Assembly: GCA_033725935.1 (NCBI GenBank)
Contig: MU867076.1
Span: forward strand, 434,001 to 498,000
DNA from: Cladorrhinum sp. PSN259
Lineage: Eukaryota > Ascomycota > Sordariomycetes > Sordariales > Podosporaceae
Reading direction: 5' to 3'
DNA: 64,000 bases
Position numbers and translations under genes: made by a program. Positions 22,095 to 32,900 of the stretch are shown piece after piece. The notes beneath the pieces are model-generated. The model was not told the origin of the DNA, made no database searches, and saw only the letters and a list, made by a program, of their open reading frames with translations. Numbering within the stretch: position 1 is the stretch's first letter; each line of letters starts with the position of its first letter.

Positions 22095-22190
22095 TCACAG
22101 CGGCCCCGCCAAGACTCTAACCACCTCGCCGGTGACTTGATCGATCCGCTGCGGGCCTGGCCCAGAAAAGAGGCATCCCATAAGCTGACC
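22095..22190 (-). pseudogene. Coding-like 3' remnant, unknown
   Basis: On the minus strand a 31-codon stretch reads SDGQLMGCLFSGPGPQRI then DQVTGEVVRVLAGPL and stops at 22097-22095. The composition looks like the C-terminus of a real protein, but upstream frames are closed. The family is not recognised. Confidence 0.25.
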
Positions 22191-22498
22191 ATCACTTCAC
22201 CTCGCGCAGGCCGCACATCAGGCGCGGGTCTACAAAGCTGTAATCAAACAGAAATGAAATCGCACACCTCCACCTACCTGTAAAAGAAAATAAACGTTTA
22301 TCATCAGGATGATAAATATCTACTCAACTTGAACACTTTCACGTACAATTTACTCACAATCATTCAACACACCAAACATATATGTAAAACCACCAAACAA
22401 TACAATTAACAGTTTTATTATCAGTTGTGCGAAATATAAAATGTCACAAGTCTTTCGAAATCACCAACCTGATCCCCCACCCTCCCGGCCAAAAAAGA

Positions 22499-23284
22499 AT
22501 GAAGACAAAACGCCGCCGCTCCAAATTCACCGAGGAGTTGAGGTCCATGTCTTCAGGTGCCAGTGGTGCTTGTTGGTACATTTACAAGGCAACCTTTTAG
22601 TCCGAAACGCACACTTACTCCCGCTACGCCTTTGATCTGGCGGATTACCACCGGTGGTGTGGGATTTTTACGCGAGAAATGTTGATTTCCTCGGGGATGA
22701 AAAGAAGCCCGTCCCCTCTCAACAAAAGATTGATGAGGATGATGATAAGCTTACGAGACCAAAAACTCGTTGGAGGAGGAGAAAGGCACAGGTAGCTAGG
22801 AAGATTAAGATTTTTGGTCTGGAGGGTGATACGCTTAAAGATGCGATTGAGTTGGCGAGGGATCTGGAAGGGGGGTTGCCTTGTGATTGGTGGAGAGGAC
22901 AAACAACACGCTGGCAAAAGGTGGAAATTGCGGCGGGAGAGAGAGGGAGAGGAGGTGAGGTTTGAGGGGGGAGAGAGAGAGGAATGGTTCGGGCTGGATA
23001 TGATTGAGAGGGGAGATGACGCTCCAGCGTATAATATCAGGTACGCACCCAAGATGAGCAAGGGCAAGAAGAAAAAGGTGGCAGTGATACGGGAGGACAC
23101 CTGGGAAAAGCCGGCGGTTAAAGCAGACGTGTTGGCAGATGATGATTTCTTGGTAGAGGCAGAGGAAGGGTGGGAGTCTGGGTCGATGGGGCAGTATGAT
23201 AGTCAGACGGATGAATGGGCGTCGCTGAGCGGGTCATGGATGTCATTGACGGATGAATCCGACTCGGGGGAGAGCCAAAATTAG
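22499..23284 (+). pseudogene. Broken gene for a charged unknown protein
   Basis: Three overlapping reading frames give pieces of one plausible protein. ATG 22499 opens MKTKRRRSKFTEELRSMSSG and GACWYIYKATF, is cut by TAG at 22598-22600, then goes on SETHTYSRYAFDLADYHRW. At about 22650 the frame must shift to continue WDFYARNVDFLGDEKKPVPS and a basic Arg/Lys block with GDTLKDAIELARDLEGG. A second shift in the GA-rich run near 22940-22975 leads to EREEWFGLDMIERGDD and the acidic, Ser/Asp-rich tail SLTDESDSGESQN ending at 23284. No GT-AG intron explains the joins. No known domain. Sequencing errors in the GA-rich run could mimic one of the shifts. Confidence 0.55.
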
Positions 23285-23987
23285 AAAAATGAGGTGCTGG
23301 TCACAACCTGAAATAAGACTCAAGAAAGACAAGTTTCGAAACTATCCCAATATTGTTACTGGAATGTTGTGATGTATGTCAGAATGTCCGAATCAAGTTA
23401 GAGATCCTGAAAAGTTAGGCGCCCTTGGCGTTTGTCGCTGTCCGAGTTTCCAGAAAACGCCCCAATGTTCTTCCAACAGACTTAGATCGGGGCTTGAATT
23501 TCCGATAGTAATGCTCAAGTTCCTTCTGTCATGTTTCCTCTGTGGAAAAATGGAGCAAGGACTGAGCTACATGAACCACGAATGGGGTCAGCTTCAGTAT
23601 CCTCTAGGAACAAGCAATGTCAAGAGGAAATAAAAAACCTATTGTGCCAAGAAAAGTGCAATTATCAGCAGGCCGTAGTCCATCAAAATGACCATGTCAA
23701 CAAATACAAGACCCGCGGGGTGTAATAGAAGTCCACCGAATAAGCGCCCATGTATGGAATAACAATCCTCTGTGCAGCCTCAGAAATTCAGCCTTATCTA
23801 GGCATCTTTTCCCAGATTCTCGGGTGCCTGGGGTGGGCCGCTGCGGCCGTTCCCGCACTCGTCGCAGACCGTTGGTGATCCTGTGGAGATTGAAGGTCAA
23901 TCCATGTAAAGGGGAGGTTGCATTTCAACCGACCCCTTAAAATCCGAGCTTATAGCGAATGAGAGCCGAGGCTTTTTGTACCAAGAT
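23285..23987. other. Intergenic, 703 bp
   Basis: Nothing recognisable; an 85-codon open frame near 23376-23633 has no motif and random composition. Confidence 0.4.
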
Positions 23988-24206
23988 ATGCAGCTGGATG
24001 CGCATGAAACATGCCAATTCATAAAATTTGGGGAGTCACTGTGCCTCATCCTCCCCCCCTGGGGTCCCCAGATTCTCGTCTCAAGTTTAGGGGAACATGA
24101 TGTTCAGCGAATCATGGTGGACCCCAATACCAACATCATTCTCGTCTTCTACAACACTACATCTAAGCGCTGGATTTCGATGCAGGAGCTTCGAAAACTC
24201 ACCTGA
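23988..24206 (+). CDS. Small hypothetical protein (72 aa)
   Basis: ATG 23988 to TGA 24206. Composition is natural (LPPWGPQILVSSLGEHDVQR, then IILVFYNTTSKRWISMQEL) with a hydrophobic core and no signal peptide. It ends about 300 bp before the next gene. It could be a small gene or the relic of a larger one; no family is recognised. Confidence 0.3.
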   Translation: MQLDAHETCQFIKFGESLCLILPPWGPQILVSSLGEHDVQRIMVDPNTNIILVFYNTTSKRWISMQELRKLT

Positions 24207-24505
24207 AATGCAATAGCTGGATATTCCTTTCTTGTCCTCTACACCAAGTGTAGGTGATCTATCTTGAGAATCATGATTGCCTAAAACGTCGAGTTTGGTA
24301 AACAAGCTTATTACTTTATATTCCCTTGTCTTCGATCACAAAGTCCAGAAAAGGTGTTGAAAAACAGCATCTCACTTTGTTCTCATTCTCATTGCTCTCA
24401 GCACAATCTCCATCTGACTGCCGGCTCAGTCGTTCAATTCTTTTGATCTTCTTGCTGTGCAAGTTCATTTCGCCTCTCACAAATCGTTCTGTCAACTTTT
24501 AAATC

Positions 24506-26416
24506 ATGGTTTCTCTCCACTTTCTCCTGGCTACCGCCTTCACCCACGCCGTCACGGCCGGAACCCTCAACCTACGCAATACCGACAACTTTGACCTCTC
24601 CTCCCCCGCTATATTCGCCCGGTCCGACCCAGTAGTCCTCAAGCCAATCCGTAACACGAGGCGAGGCAACTCGAAGCGCGACCTCCGGTCCGCTTTGGCA
24701 CTGAAAAGCGAGGAAATCTTTTACTGGCAAGGTGTAGATGGCACCGTTGCCAAGTTCAACCTCAAAACGCCCGGTTCCAACGAAAATATCGTCAACCTCG
24801 AAGCGATCGATGACTTGATACAGAAGGTGACCTGTCCTCCCAGCGGCTCCGAGTCCGGACAGCTCAACCTGCAGTTTGCCAAGGCAGCTGGTATTGACAA
24901 CCCTGCCGACGTCTGGGACTGGGTGAATCAGGACGAAGATAACCACTTCCTCATGATCGTCGGGGAAGGCGACTGCGGATTCAACGACGAGCGTATCTTG
25001 TACAACGTTACAGATGTGGCCTATGATGACAAGACGGAGACTGCCAGCTTGAAGGTGAAGCAGACAACTTGGAAGACGGCGGCCAAGAACTTTGATCTCA
25101 CGGTTGGGAAGCGGGCTCTTCCTCCTCCCATCACGGCATCATCCAACCGCCGTCGTCGAGGCCTGTTCGATGGCCTCGGAGACATTGTGGACAAAGTTGG
25201 CGACAAGGTCACCGATACAGTCGACAAAGTGACAGACAAGGTCACCGACATAGTCGGCAAAGTGACAGACAAGGTCAAAGACAAGGCCAAAGCTCTCCCC
25301 TCCAAAGCAGCCTCTCTCCTCCTCCCCTCGGCCTCCTTCACCCCAGAATTTTCCATCCCCTTCGCGGCAGACGGCCTGAGCGGCAAGACCCTCACCTTTT
25401 CCAACAACGGCCTCGACACCTCCGTGACCTGCGTCGACTGCTCAACCTCGGGTTCAATCTCCATTGAAGCCCGCTTCTCAGCCGACGACGGGAAACTCAC
25501 GCAAGCCAGCATCGATCTCTCCCTGCCCGAGGACTTGATCGCGACAGCAATCCTAAGCATGGCTTTGAAGGGGGACGTGTCAAAGGGTCTGGCGGTATCT
25601 AAATCCGTTCCCATATTTGAGGTTTCCCCAGCGGGGATCGTCATACCTGGAATAATGACTATCGGACCCACGGTGGCGATAAAATTGGGCGCCGAGATCA
25701 ACGAAATCAAGGGGGCGATTTCGATGACGCTTGGCGGGACGGCCACGTTGCCGAAGGGATCAAGTGCGCGATTGGATTTTCTGGACGAGGATAAATTGAG
25801 CAAGAAGGGCTGGGAAGTGAGATTTAAGAACGCCCCATTCAAAGCGGACGCGAGCGTGACGGCCAGTGCGGGGGTGTTCTTGAGGGGGAGCGTTGGGGTG
25901 GAGGTTAGTGTTATTGGTAAGTCTTTCTTTCCAGTACTTTCTCTTTTAGGTTGAAGAGATGAAAGTCGTGTATTAACGGTGGTTTTCTTTTGCAGAAAAC
26001 GGATTCTCGGCCCAGTTAACTGCCGATTTACCGAATTTGTCGGCCAGCTTGAAGGCCGTTACTTGTATGCCCATTCTTTCCCTGAGTTGAAATTTGTTTG
26101 GGAGGGGGTTTATCAGACTGACAACTGAATGCCGACTACAGCCGCCACTTGCTCTGCTTGTGGAAACTTTCAGAACGGACTAGAGAGCAGCATCGGATTC
26201 TCGACTTCTATTGGGGTCAGTTTGACAAGGAAACTCGGTGGTGTGGATCAGAATCTGAAGGGGGTGAAGCTTTCGGTGAGTGTTGTCCCGATTCCGACCC
26301 GAAATACTTTTGATGGGCAGGCTAACGGAACTATATAGCAATCGGCACCGCCCATTGCTTCTTCATGCCTTGGTTTTGGGCCTCAAGGAGACCAATGCCG
26401 TGCGACTTTGTTGTAG
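24506..26416 (+). CDS. Secreted DUF7029/DUF7223-like protein with amphipathic repeats
   Basis: Four exons: 24506-25916, 25996-26064, 26142-26275, 26339-26416; product 563 aa. Introns (GTAAGT...GCAG, GTATGC...ACAG, GTGAGT...TAG) all restore frame. Signal peptide MVSLHFLLATAFTHAVTAG, then a dibasic (Kex2-type) region near 53-60. Residues ~70-200 (EIFYWQGVDGTVAKFNL and a later GEGDCGF) resemble the fungal extracellular DUF7029 domain. A linker with RRRR is followed by a Lys/Asp/Val helix-forming repeat DKVTDxVDKVTDKVTDIVGK at ~222-260. The second half (VTCVDCSTSGSISIEA onward, through CSACGNFQNG) resembles DUF7223 and is rich in beta strands, with paired Cys likely forming disulfides. Role unknown; secretion is the firm part. 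The two-domain pairing is known in fungal secreted proteins. Confidence 0.85.
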
Positions 26417-26867
26417 ACGATGGAAAATGATCTAGCAGGCGTAAAGAGACGTCAAGATTCCCTTAACGGGTGCTAAACAAGGGTAAAGAGAAGCAAAACA
26501 TGCACGCATGTAAAGGAGTAGAGTGCATGTGATGCTGGTGTTGACCGGTGGTGAAACAAGGTCTGATCCGAAGAATCAGATGGGAAAGGAGAACGCTTCC
26601 GAACGTTAGTCTGGCCTCAACAACATTCAACGCTGCAACACTCTGCGAGCACTCGTCACACGTGAAGTGGACTCATCTCATTCTTCTTCATAGACATCAT
26701 ATGAGAGACAGTGACCTAAAGTCCCCGTTTTCAGGCATAAAGCTGTGGCACCCTGCCTGCTCTCAATCAGTGATGCATTTCTCCAACAAGTCTTTTGGGC
26801 AGCTTGATCTCTCCAGTCCAGTCACCACCTCACAGTGTGTTCTCTTGTTCCTTCGACAATTGTCACC
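26417..26867. other. Intergenic, 451 bp
   Basis: 3' flank of the secreted-protein gene and promoter of the Hce2-like gene. No gene seen. Confidence 0.5.
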
Positions 26868-27425
26868 ATGATTCTCTCCAATATCTTCCTGCCCATTGTG
26901 GCCTTCCTTGCCGCTCTCATCAACTGCGCCCCTGCCAACATCGCTGGCAATTCTAATGTGACGACGCCTGCAATCCCCGACAACGGCACAAGCGCATCTA
27001 ACACCACATTGTCTGGCGATTACGGCGAATGCTCCTGGTGGAGCATCGACAACCACGGATCAATGGGCTCGCCGTATGTCGATGACTGCAGACAGATTGT
27101 CACCAACATTCATGGGAATGGAGACTGGTACACTGTCCCGGAATTTTAATACTCTCCAAAAATATCTTTGCTGACAGTCTTTTCGAGGTTCATCTACGCT
27201 ACTCAGCAACGCACCATCGTTTGGTCCGGCAGCTGTGCCCTCGGAATCAAGGCGTCTTGGGTGGGCGTCGGCATCAATTGGATTGATGTGACAGGTCTCA
27301 TCACTCAGTCGATTGAGAAGTACCAGTGGAAGGCAGATGACGGCAAATGGAGAGTCGGTACCGGTGGTGATATCACCTGCAACGGGTACAAAGGCGCTAC
27401 TTGGGGGCTGTATCATACCAAGTGA
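26868..27425 (+). CDS. Small secreted protein with Hce2 (Ecp2-like) domain
   Basis: Two exons, 26868-27127 and 27188-27425, intron 60 bp (GTACAC...CGAG) with branch-like GCTGAC 13 bp before the acceptor; 165 aa. Signal peptide MILSNIFLPIVAFLAALINC. Mature part shows the Hce2 pattern: a first Cys in GECSWWSI, DDCRQIVTNIHGNGDW, then across the intron FIYATQQRTIVWSGSCALGI, and a last Cys in GGDITCNGYKGATWG. Hce2 is the homologue-of-Cladosporium-fulvum-Ecp2 domain found in secreted proteins of many ascomycetes, some of which act in plant hosts. The four Cys suggest two disulfides. Function here is inference only. The CGAG acceptor is unusual but is the only one that restores frame and family spacing. 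Confidence 0.78.
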
Positions 27426-28399
27426 GAATCCAGAGGGAGAAAGGACTTTCATAAAATTTTGGCACTGTGAGGCATTTAGGAGGACTCACAGCACTGCATT
27501 TTTACCACTGTTCTCACCTTTGGTTTGCATTTGCACATCTCTCCGTTCCCATGATTCCATCATCCACACACAGCAAGCTCAGCAATAATTATGTTTTCGA
27601 GTTTTATGCCAGTTCCCTGCCTTGTCCGCTTAACATCAGCCACAACCATCGCCAATTTTATTGGCAAGCCCTCGAAACACTTCCTGCAAGCCACCCATCT
27701 AACTAACACACGCCTTTGCCGTCCGCACCCTTGCTAGAAACAAAAACTCTGCAAACAATGCACAGCACGGCCTCAGACCAGGAAAACTTCCAGAAAGAAA
27801 TCACAGGGCGTCTCTAGATCCAGCAAGCTTATCGAGAGAAGCACCAGAGTTAAATGAACACCGGAATAGGCATGAGCCGTCCTCACGGTTCTCGCCGTCA
27901 CCCTTACCCAGGGCAGGGGTCAACGCCAACCCTAACAACTGTTTGGGCATGGCACCAGCGTGTCGGTGTCTCAGCCCTGTCCGGGGTGTATGACGCTAAG
28001 AACAAGATGCACTTGATCAAATCTCCACGGATGTACGGATAAGCGAGGCAAGTAAACTTTGACAGGGAGCGATGTAACAGAAGTCCTTGGGAAATTCATG
28101 ATGTGTGATGAGGAAGTGTGCATTTGGGGGGAAAGTGGTGACTGTTGCCTCCAAAGGCCAAGCTTTCTTTCGCAGAGACAGCCACAACGGGCACGCCGGG
28201 TTTTGTCCTTGGCTAGGGTTCAATCCGAATTGGGTAACCAGGGGGGACGTGCGGTAGAAGATGGATATAAATTCGTCAAATACTCTCTTTCCATATTGAC
28301 GATTTTAAGAAAAAAAACCATCCTCGTCAACATTTGATCACACGCTCTTTTTAAACCTTTCTTTCTTTCGTTGATTTCAACCAACCATAATAATTCAAA
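27426..28399. other. Intergenic, 974 bp
   Basis: 3' flank of the Hce2-like gene and promoter of the PLAC8 gene, ending in a CTTTCTTTC pyrimidine leader. No gene seen. Confidence 0.5.
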
Positions 28400-29064
28400 A
28401 TGGCCGCTCCCGCTCCCGCTCCCGCCCCTGCCGCTCCGGCTTCTCAGGGCCCAATCAACGACGCAGACGTCACGGAATGGAAGAACCGCTTCAACAAGGT
28501 GCTTGCCTCGCCCAGCGAGCACATCAACTCCAAGTCACCCGAAACTGCCGAGCCGTGGACCAACAACTTTTGGCACTTCTTCAACCCGCTTAACACGTGC
28601 CTCATGACTTGGTGTTTACCTTGTGTCGTTTTCGGAAAGACGCATCACAGAATCAGCAAGAGCCCGAGTCTGGAAGGGTACCAGCCTGTTAATACTTCTG
28701 TATGTTTTTTTTTTTTTTTTTTCTTTCCAAACCTCCCCCGGTATTTATTTACTGTGATTTGGTACAAGTTTGCTAACTGATATGGTGGTGACAGTGTCTC
28801 TTGTTCTGTGGTTCCACGGCAGTCTGCATGCAATGGCTCCCCATGACGATGCAGCGCGCCGAGTTCAGGGCGAAGCATAACCTCCAGGGAAGCTGCCTCA
28901 TGGATATTGCGCTTGCGTGCTGCTGCGGATGCTGCCATATCGTGCAGATGGATAAGGAAGCCGAGTTGAGGGAGCAGGGGCACGCAAAAGCGGGTTTGCA
29001 GGAGGGCTACCAGGCTCAGGGGGGGATGAGCTTTCCTGGCGCTGAGGGGGAGCAGAAGCAGTGA
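28400..29064 (+). CDS. PLAC8-family Cys-rich membrane protein
   Basis: Two exons, 28400-28699 and 28795-29064, joined in phase 0; 189 aa. The intron has donor GTATGT, a long T tract, branch GCTAAC and acceptor ACAG. An Ala/Pro-rich N-terminus precedes the PLAC8 domain: CLMTWCLPCVVFGKTHHRI, then CLLFCGSTAVCMQWLPM, then RAEFRAKHNLQGSCLMDIAL and the ACCCGCCHIVQMDKE signature. The two hydrophobic Cys-rich segments probably insert in the plasma membrane. Family members are linked to metal (Cd, Ca) handling, cell size and conidium or appressorium traits in various eukaryotes; which applies here is unknown. The tail is Gln/Gly-rich. Confidence 0.93.
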
Positions 29065-29966
29065 TGATTGAAAGGAGGAACGTAGTGTGGTGTAATATTT
29101 GCATGGGAACTTAACGGGGGGAGTGCAGGTACATAACTTGTACCATCTTGTTGTTGTCTCCTTTTTTTCATGATACCTCGTCTGTTCGATACTAGAATCT
29201 ATTTTGTTCTCTTCTTCTCTTCATTATTCACCCCTGTTAGTGTTAATAAGCCCACGAGGCCTCTGCTGTTTGTAGCACTCGAATTCCCCACCATCTCCTT
29301 CTCCCCTCTTACCGCTTCCTCGAATCTTTCCCGGAATTTTTCCGCAGCCCCTGAGCCTTATGGGAATGCACAACGTAAGCTTTATCAACGAAGCTCGGGG
29401 AATGAGACATATATATGACAATAACTTCGACTTAGTTAAGATGATCAATGCCAAGAATAGGTGATATTAGTAGGTAAACTTTGTCAGGTAAACTGCCAAA
29501 TCCGGTTGGCCTGTTTCTGACAATAAGGGCAACGATAACGCGCATAGAGCAATGGCTCCATCTATAGCTTAAGTGGCATCTTATTTCTTACGAGGAACCT
29601 GAAGAGACCATTCTAAAAATGGGTATGAGCACCTGATATTTAACATGCCCCAGAATCGAGCCCTGATGTCAGCATATGTGTCAGCATCCTAGCAGCTTAA
29701 AGGGGTTCTGGATCATTCTGTGTCATCGCTACTTCGTATTTACAGAAACTTGGGGGATTTCTCTGTTTTTGCTCTGCTAAATGCTGACTAGGAATCCCCG
29801 ATACCCTGCTAATCCTGGGAACTTACTCAGCTCATATGTCAGCCCGTCACATGCGTCACAGTGATCGGCTCTTGAGCCAAAAAGCACATATACAGCCATG
29901 TGGCCGCCGCGAGTGTATTTGCTGTAGTCTCGGTCCTTGTAACATCTGCGATTATACCTACCCAAC
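29065..29966. other. Intergenic, 902 bp
   Basis: Searched for upstream PKS-NRPS exons (ketosynthase and acyltransferase motifs) because the next gene begins inside a PKS domain; none found. No other gene seen. Confidence 0.5.
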
Positions 29967-32900
29967 ATGCACCCGCTGCTTGGAATCTCGGCCAATGATC
30001 CCCTGGGGTTGGGAATCACTTGGCGAAATACTCTTTCAGTCTCGGACCTGCTCTCTCTTGTCGACCAGCAGCATCATGTGCCCTTGCCAGGTGTCTGTCC
30101 AGCTGCTGGATATGTCAAGATGGTAGCCGAGGCATCGCTCAAACTCTGTGAACCAGGGGTCCTGCGAGAATTTAAACTCGACGACTTTTTCGTGCAAAAC
30201 GACATGTACCTCGACGCAAAAGAAGACCGGATTTGCATCATGCTGGAACTTCAATTCACAGGTAGTCACGAGAGACACGGAGACAGGACGGATTTTGTCA
30301 ACTTTCGGATCCGGACGACAAAGGATGGTGTAAACAACAGCATGCAGCTAAATGCACTGGGCTGCCTGCGTCTGACAAGTTCAAGTTCAACCCGCCACTC
30401 TGTCAACAAGATGGACGCCAGTCACTCTAGCGGAAAGATTATCAAGACTCTGCCCATGTCATCCGGCCAGTCTGGGTTTTGGTTCATGTCGCAGCTCGTC
30501 GGGGATCCAACATTTTTTAACGGAACTGTCTCCTTCTTGATCACAACCAAGCACAATCTTAACGTCGAGGCGCTGAAACAGAGCGTGCGCGACATGGCCA
30601 AACAACATGAAGGGCTGCGGACTGCATTCTTCACCGACCCAACATCCAATCAACCCGTACAGGCCGTCTTGTCCGAGTCTCCATTACGCTTGGAGGTCAA
30701 GAAGATCACGTCGCCCGATCAAATACGCACCGAGATTGATGCCGTGAACAAGTCCGTGTACGACATGACCCAGGGCAAAACCCTCCGACTCTTGCTTCTG
30801 TCCGAGTCACCGACTCGTAATCATCTTGTCGTCGGATATCACCACATAAACATCGACGGCATGAGCGTAATTGCCATAACCGACCACCTCAGGCTTGCCT
30901 ACGGGGGCCAAAAACTGCCTCCACCCTTCCAGCAAAACCAGTTTGCACTTCGCCAACAGGAAAGGTTGCGTACCGGACAGTACGCACAAGATGTTGCCTA
31001 TTGGAAAAATGAGTTCCAACAGCTCCCGGATCTCCTGCCGATTCTTCCTCTGTCCCCAAATACCGCACTTAGGTCATCCCGACCAACCACCAGAACAACG
31101 TACAGACACGTGAGGGCAGCCGTGAGGCTGAATCCGCAAACTACGGCCAAGCTTGCAGAGTTGAAAAAGCAGGGATTCGTCCAATCTCCATTCCCCTTCT
31201 ACCTCACCGTCTTCCGAATTCTTCTTGGCCGCCTGGCCGAATCGGATGACATCTGTATCGGCGTGGCCAGCGCGAACCGCCAGAACGATCCTGGTTGTAC
31301 CGACAGCATTGGAATATTCCTGAACCCCTTTGCCCTACGTCTGCGCGGAGACCTCCACAGGTCTTTCTTCCAGCTCCTCCAAGAGACCAAAGCCAAGGTT
31401 TTGGCCGGGTTGAAGCACTCATCAGTCCCGTTTGACGTCGTCCTAGACGAGGTTGGGGCGGTCCGGCACCCTTCCCACAGCCCTCTATTCCAGGCATTCA
31501 TCAACTACATCCCCGTCGTTGAGGATAGAGCCTTTGGTGTTGATGGTACCATGCAGAACAAAGAATACGAGATTGGCGAGACCATCTACGATATTATGCT
31601 GGCTGTCATCGACCCGCCGGTCGGAAATCCCTGGATCAGTATCATGGTCCAGAAAGAGCTGTACACTGAGCAAGAGGCCCGAATACTACTTGAATGCTTC
31701 ATCAACCTGACGGAAGCTTTTGTGAATGACATTCACCTTCCCGGCCGTGCTCCGAACATGTTCGGTCAGGCAGCTGTGCAAGAAGCCATCAAGCTCGGGC
31801 AGGGTCCAAGTCTTGACATGGACTTTGGATGCTTGATTGCGCAACTGGATGACATAGCATCCAAGCGTTCCGGCCAAATTGCGCTCAGGGATACCGACCG
31901 AGGTAGTATGCTCTCTTACGCCGACATGATGACCAAGTCCATCCACATAGCGCATGCGCTAAGCACCAGTGATCTGCCCCCGAGATGCAGAATTGGCGTC
32001 CTCCAAGAACCAACTGCGGATTGGATCTGCTCCATGCTGGGAATCTGGAGATTCGGTGGGAGCTATGTGCCCTTGGAAGTCACCCAGGGTCCTGGTCGTC
32101 TCAAGTCCATTGCCCACGATGCAGGACTTGGCGCTGTCTTGGTTCATGATGCAACACTGAATCTCTGCAACGAGATATTCGCTGACCAAGGAACCACCAT
32201 CATTGTCAACCTTGGCGAGGTTAGGGCTCCCAAAAACAGCCCCAACTTGAACTTGTACAAGCCCAAACCGGAAGATGAAGCCATAGTCCTTTACACGTCC
32301 GGCTCGACCGGCACACCCAAAGGGATTTCTCTGCCTCATCGCATGATTACCAACACCATAAACGGGTTCCTCCACACATTCCCCATGAGCCCGCAGACAG
32401 TCCTGCAGCAGATAGCTCTGAGCTTTGATGTTTCGTGGTGGCAGGCACTGCTCGGACTTGCCACAGGTGGCTCTATAGTAGTAGCCGGCAAGGATGCGCG
32501 AAGAGATCCGGTAGCACTGACCTCGCTGATAACCTCGCAAGGAATCACGCTGACCCTTGCGGTCCCCGCCGAGGCCATGTCTTGGCTTCAACACGGCGTG
32601 GACCATCATCAGCTGCGCCAGTCCTCCTGGGAGTTCCACATCTCGGCCGGCGAGGCGATCGGACCGAACCTGATAGAAATGCTCCGCCGTGTCAACAAGC
32701 CGGACCTGCGATTCCTCAACGCCTACGGCCCAGCCGAAACCATCATCCCAAACGTCTACGAGGTGCCGTACCGGGATCCCAACTTGAACCTCTCGGCAGT
32801 GATACCCATTGGCAAGGTCCAGCCGAATTACAGCGTCTACATCATGGACCAAGACAAACACCCCCTGCCCGTCGGCGTCCCGGGAGAGATCGTCATTGGA

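Noticed and set aside
29100..29966. Missing ketosynthase/acyltransferase exons of the megasynthase.
   Set aside because: No active-site motifs or coding-like stretches on the plus strand in this interval.
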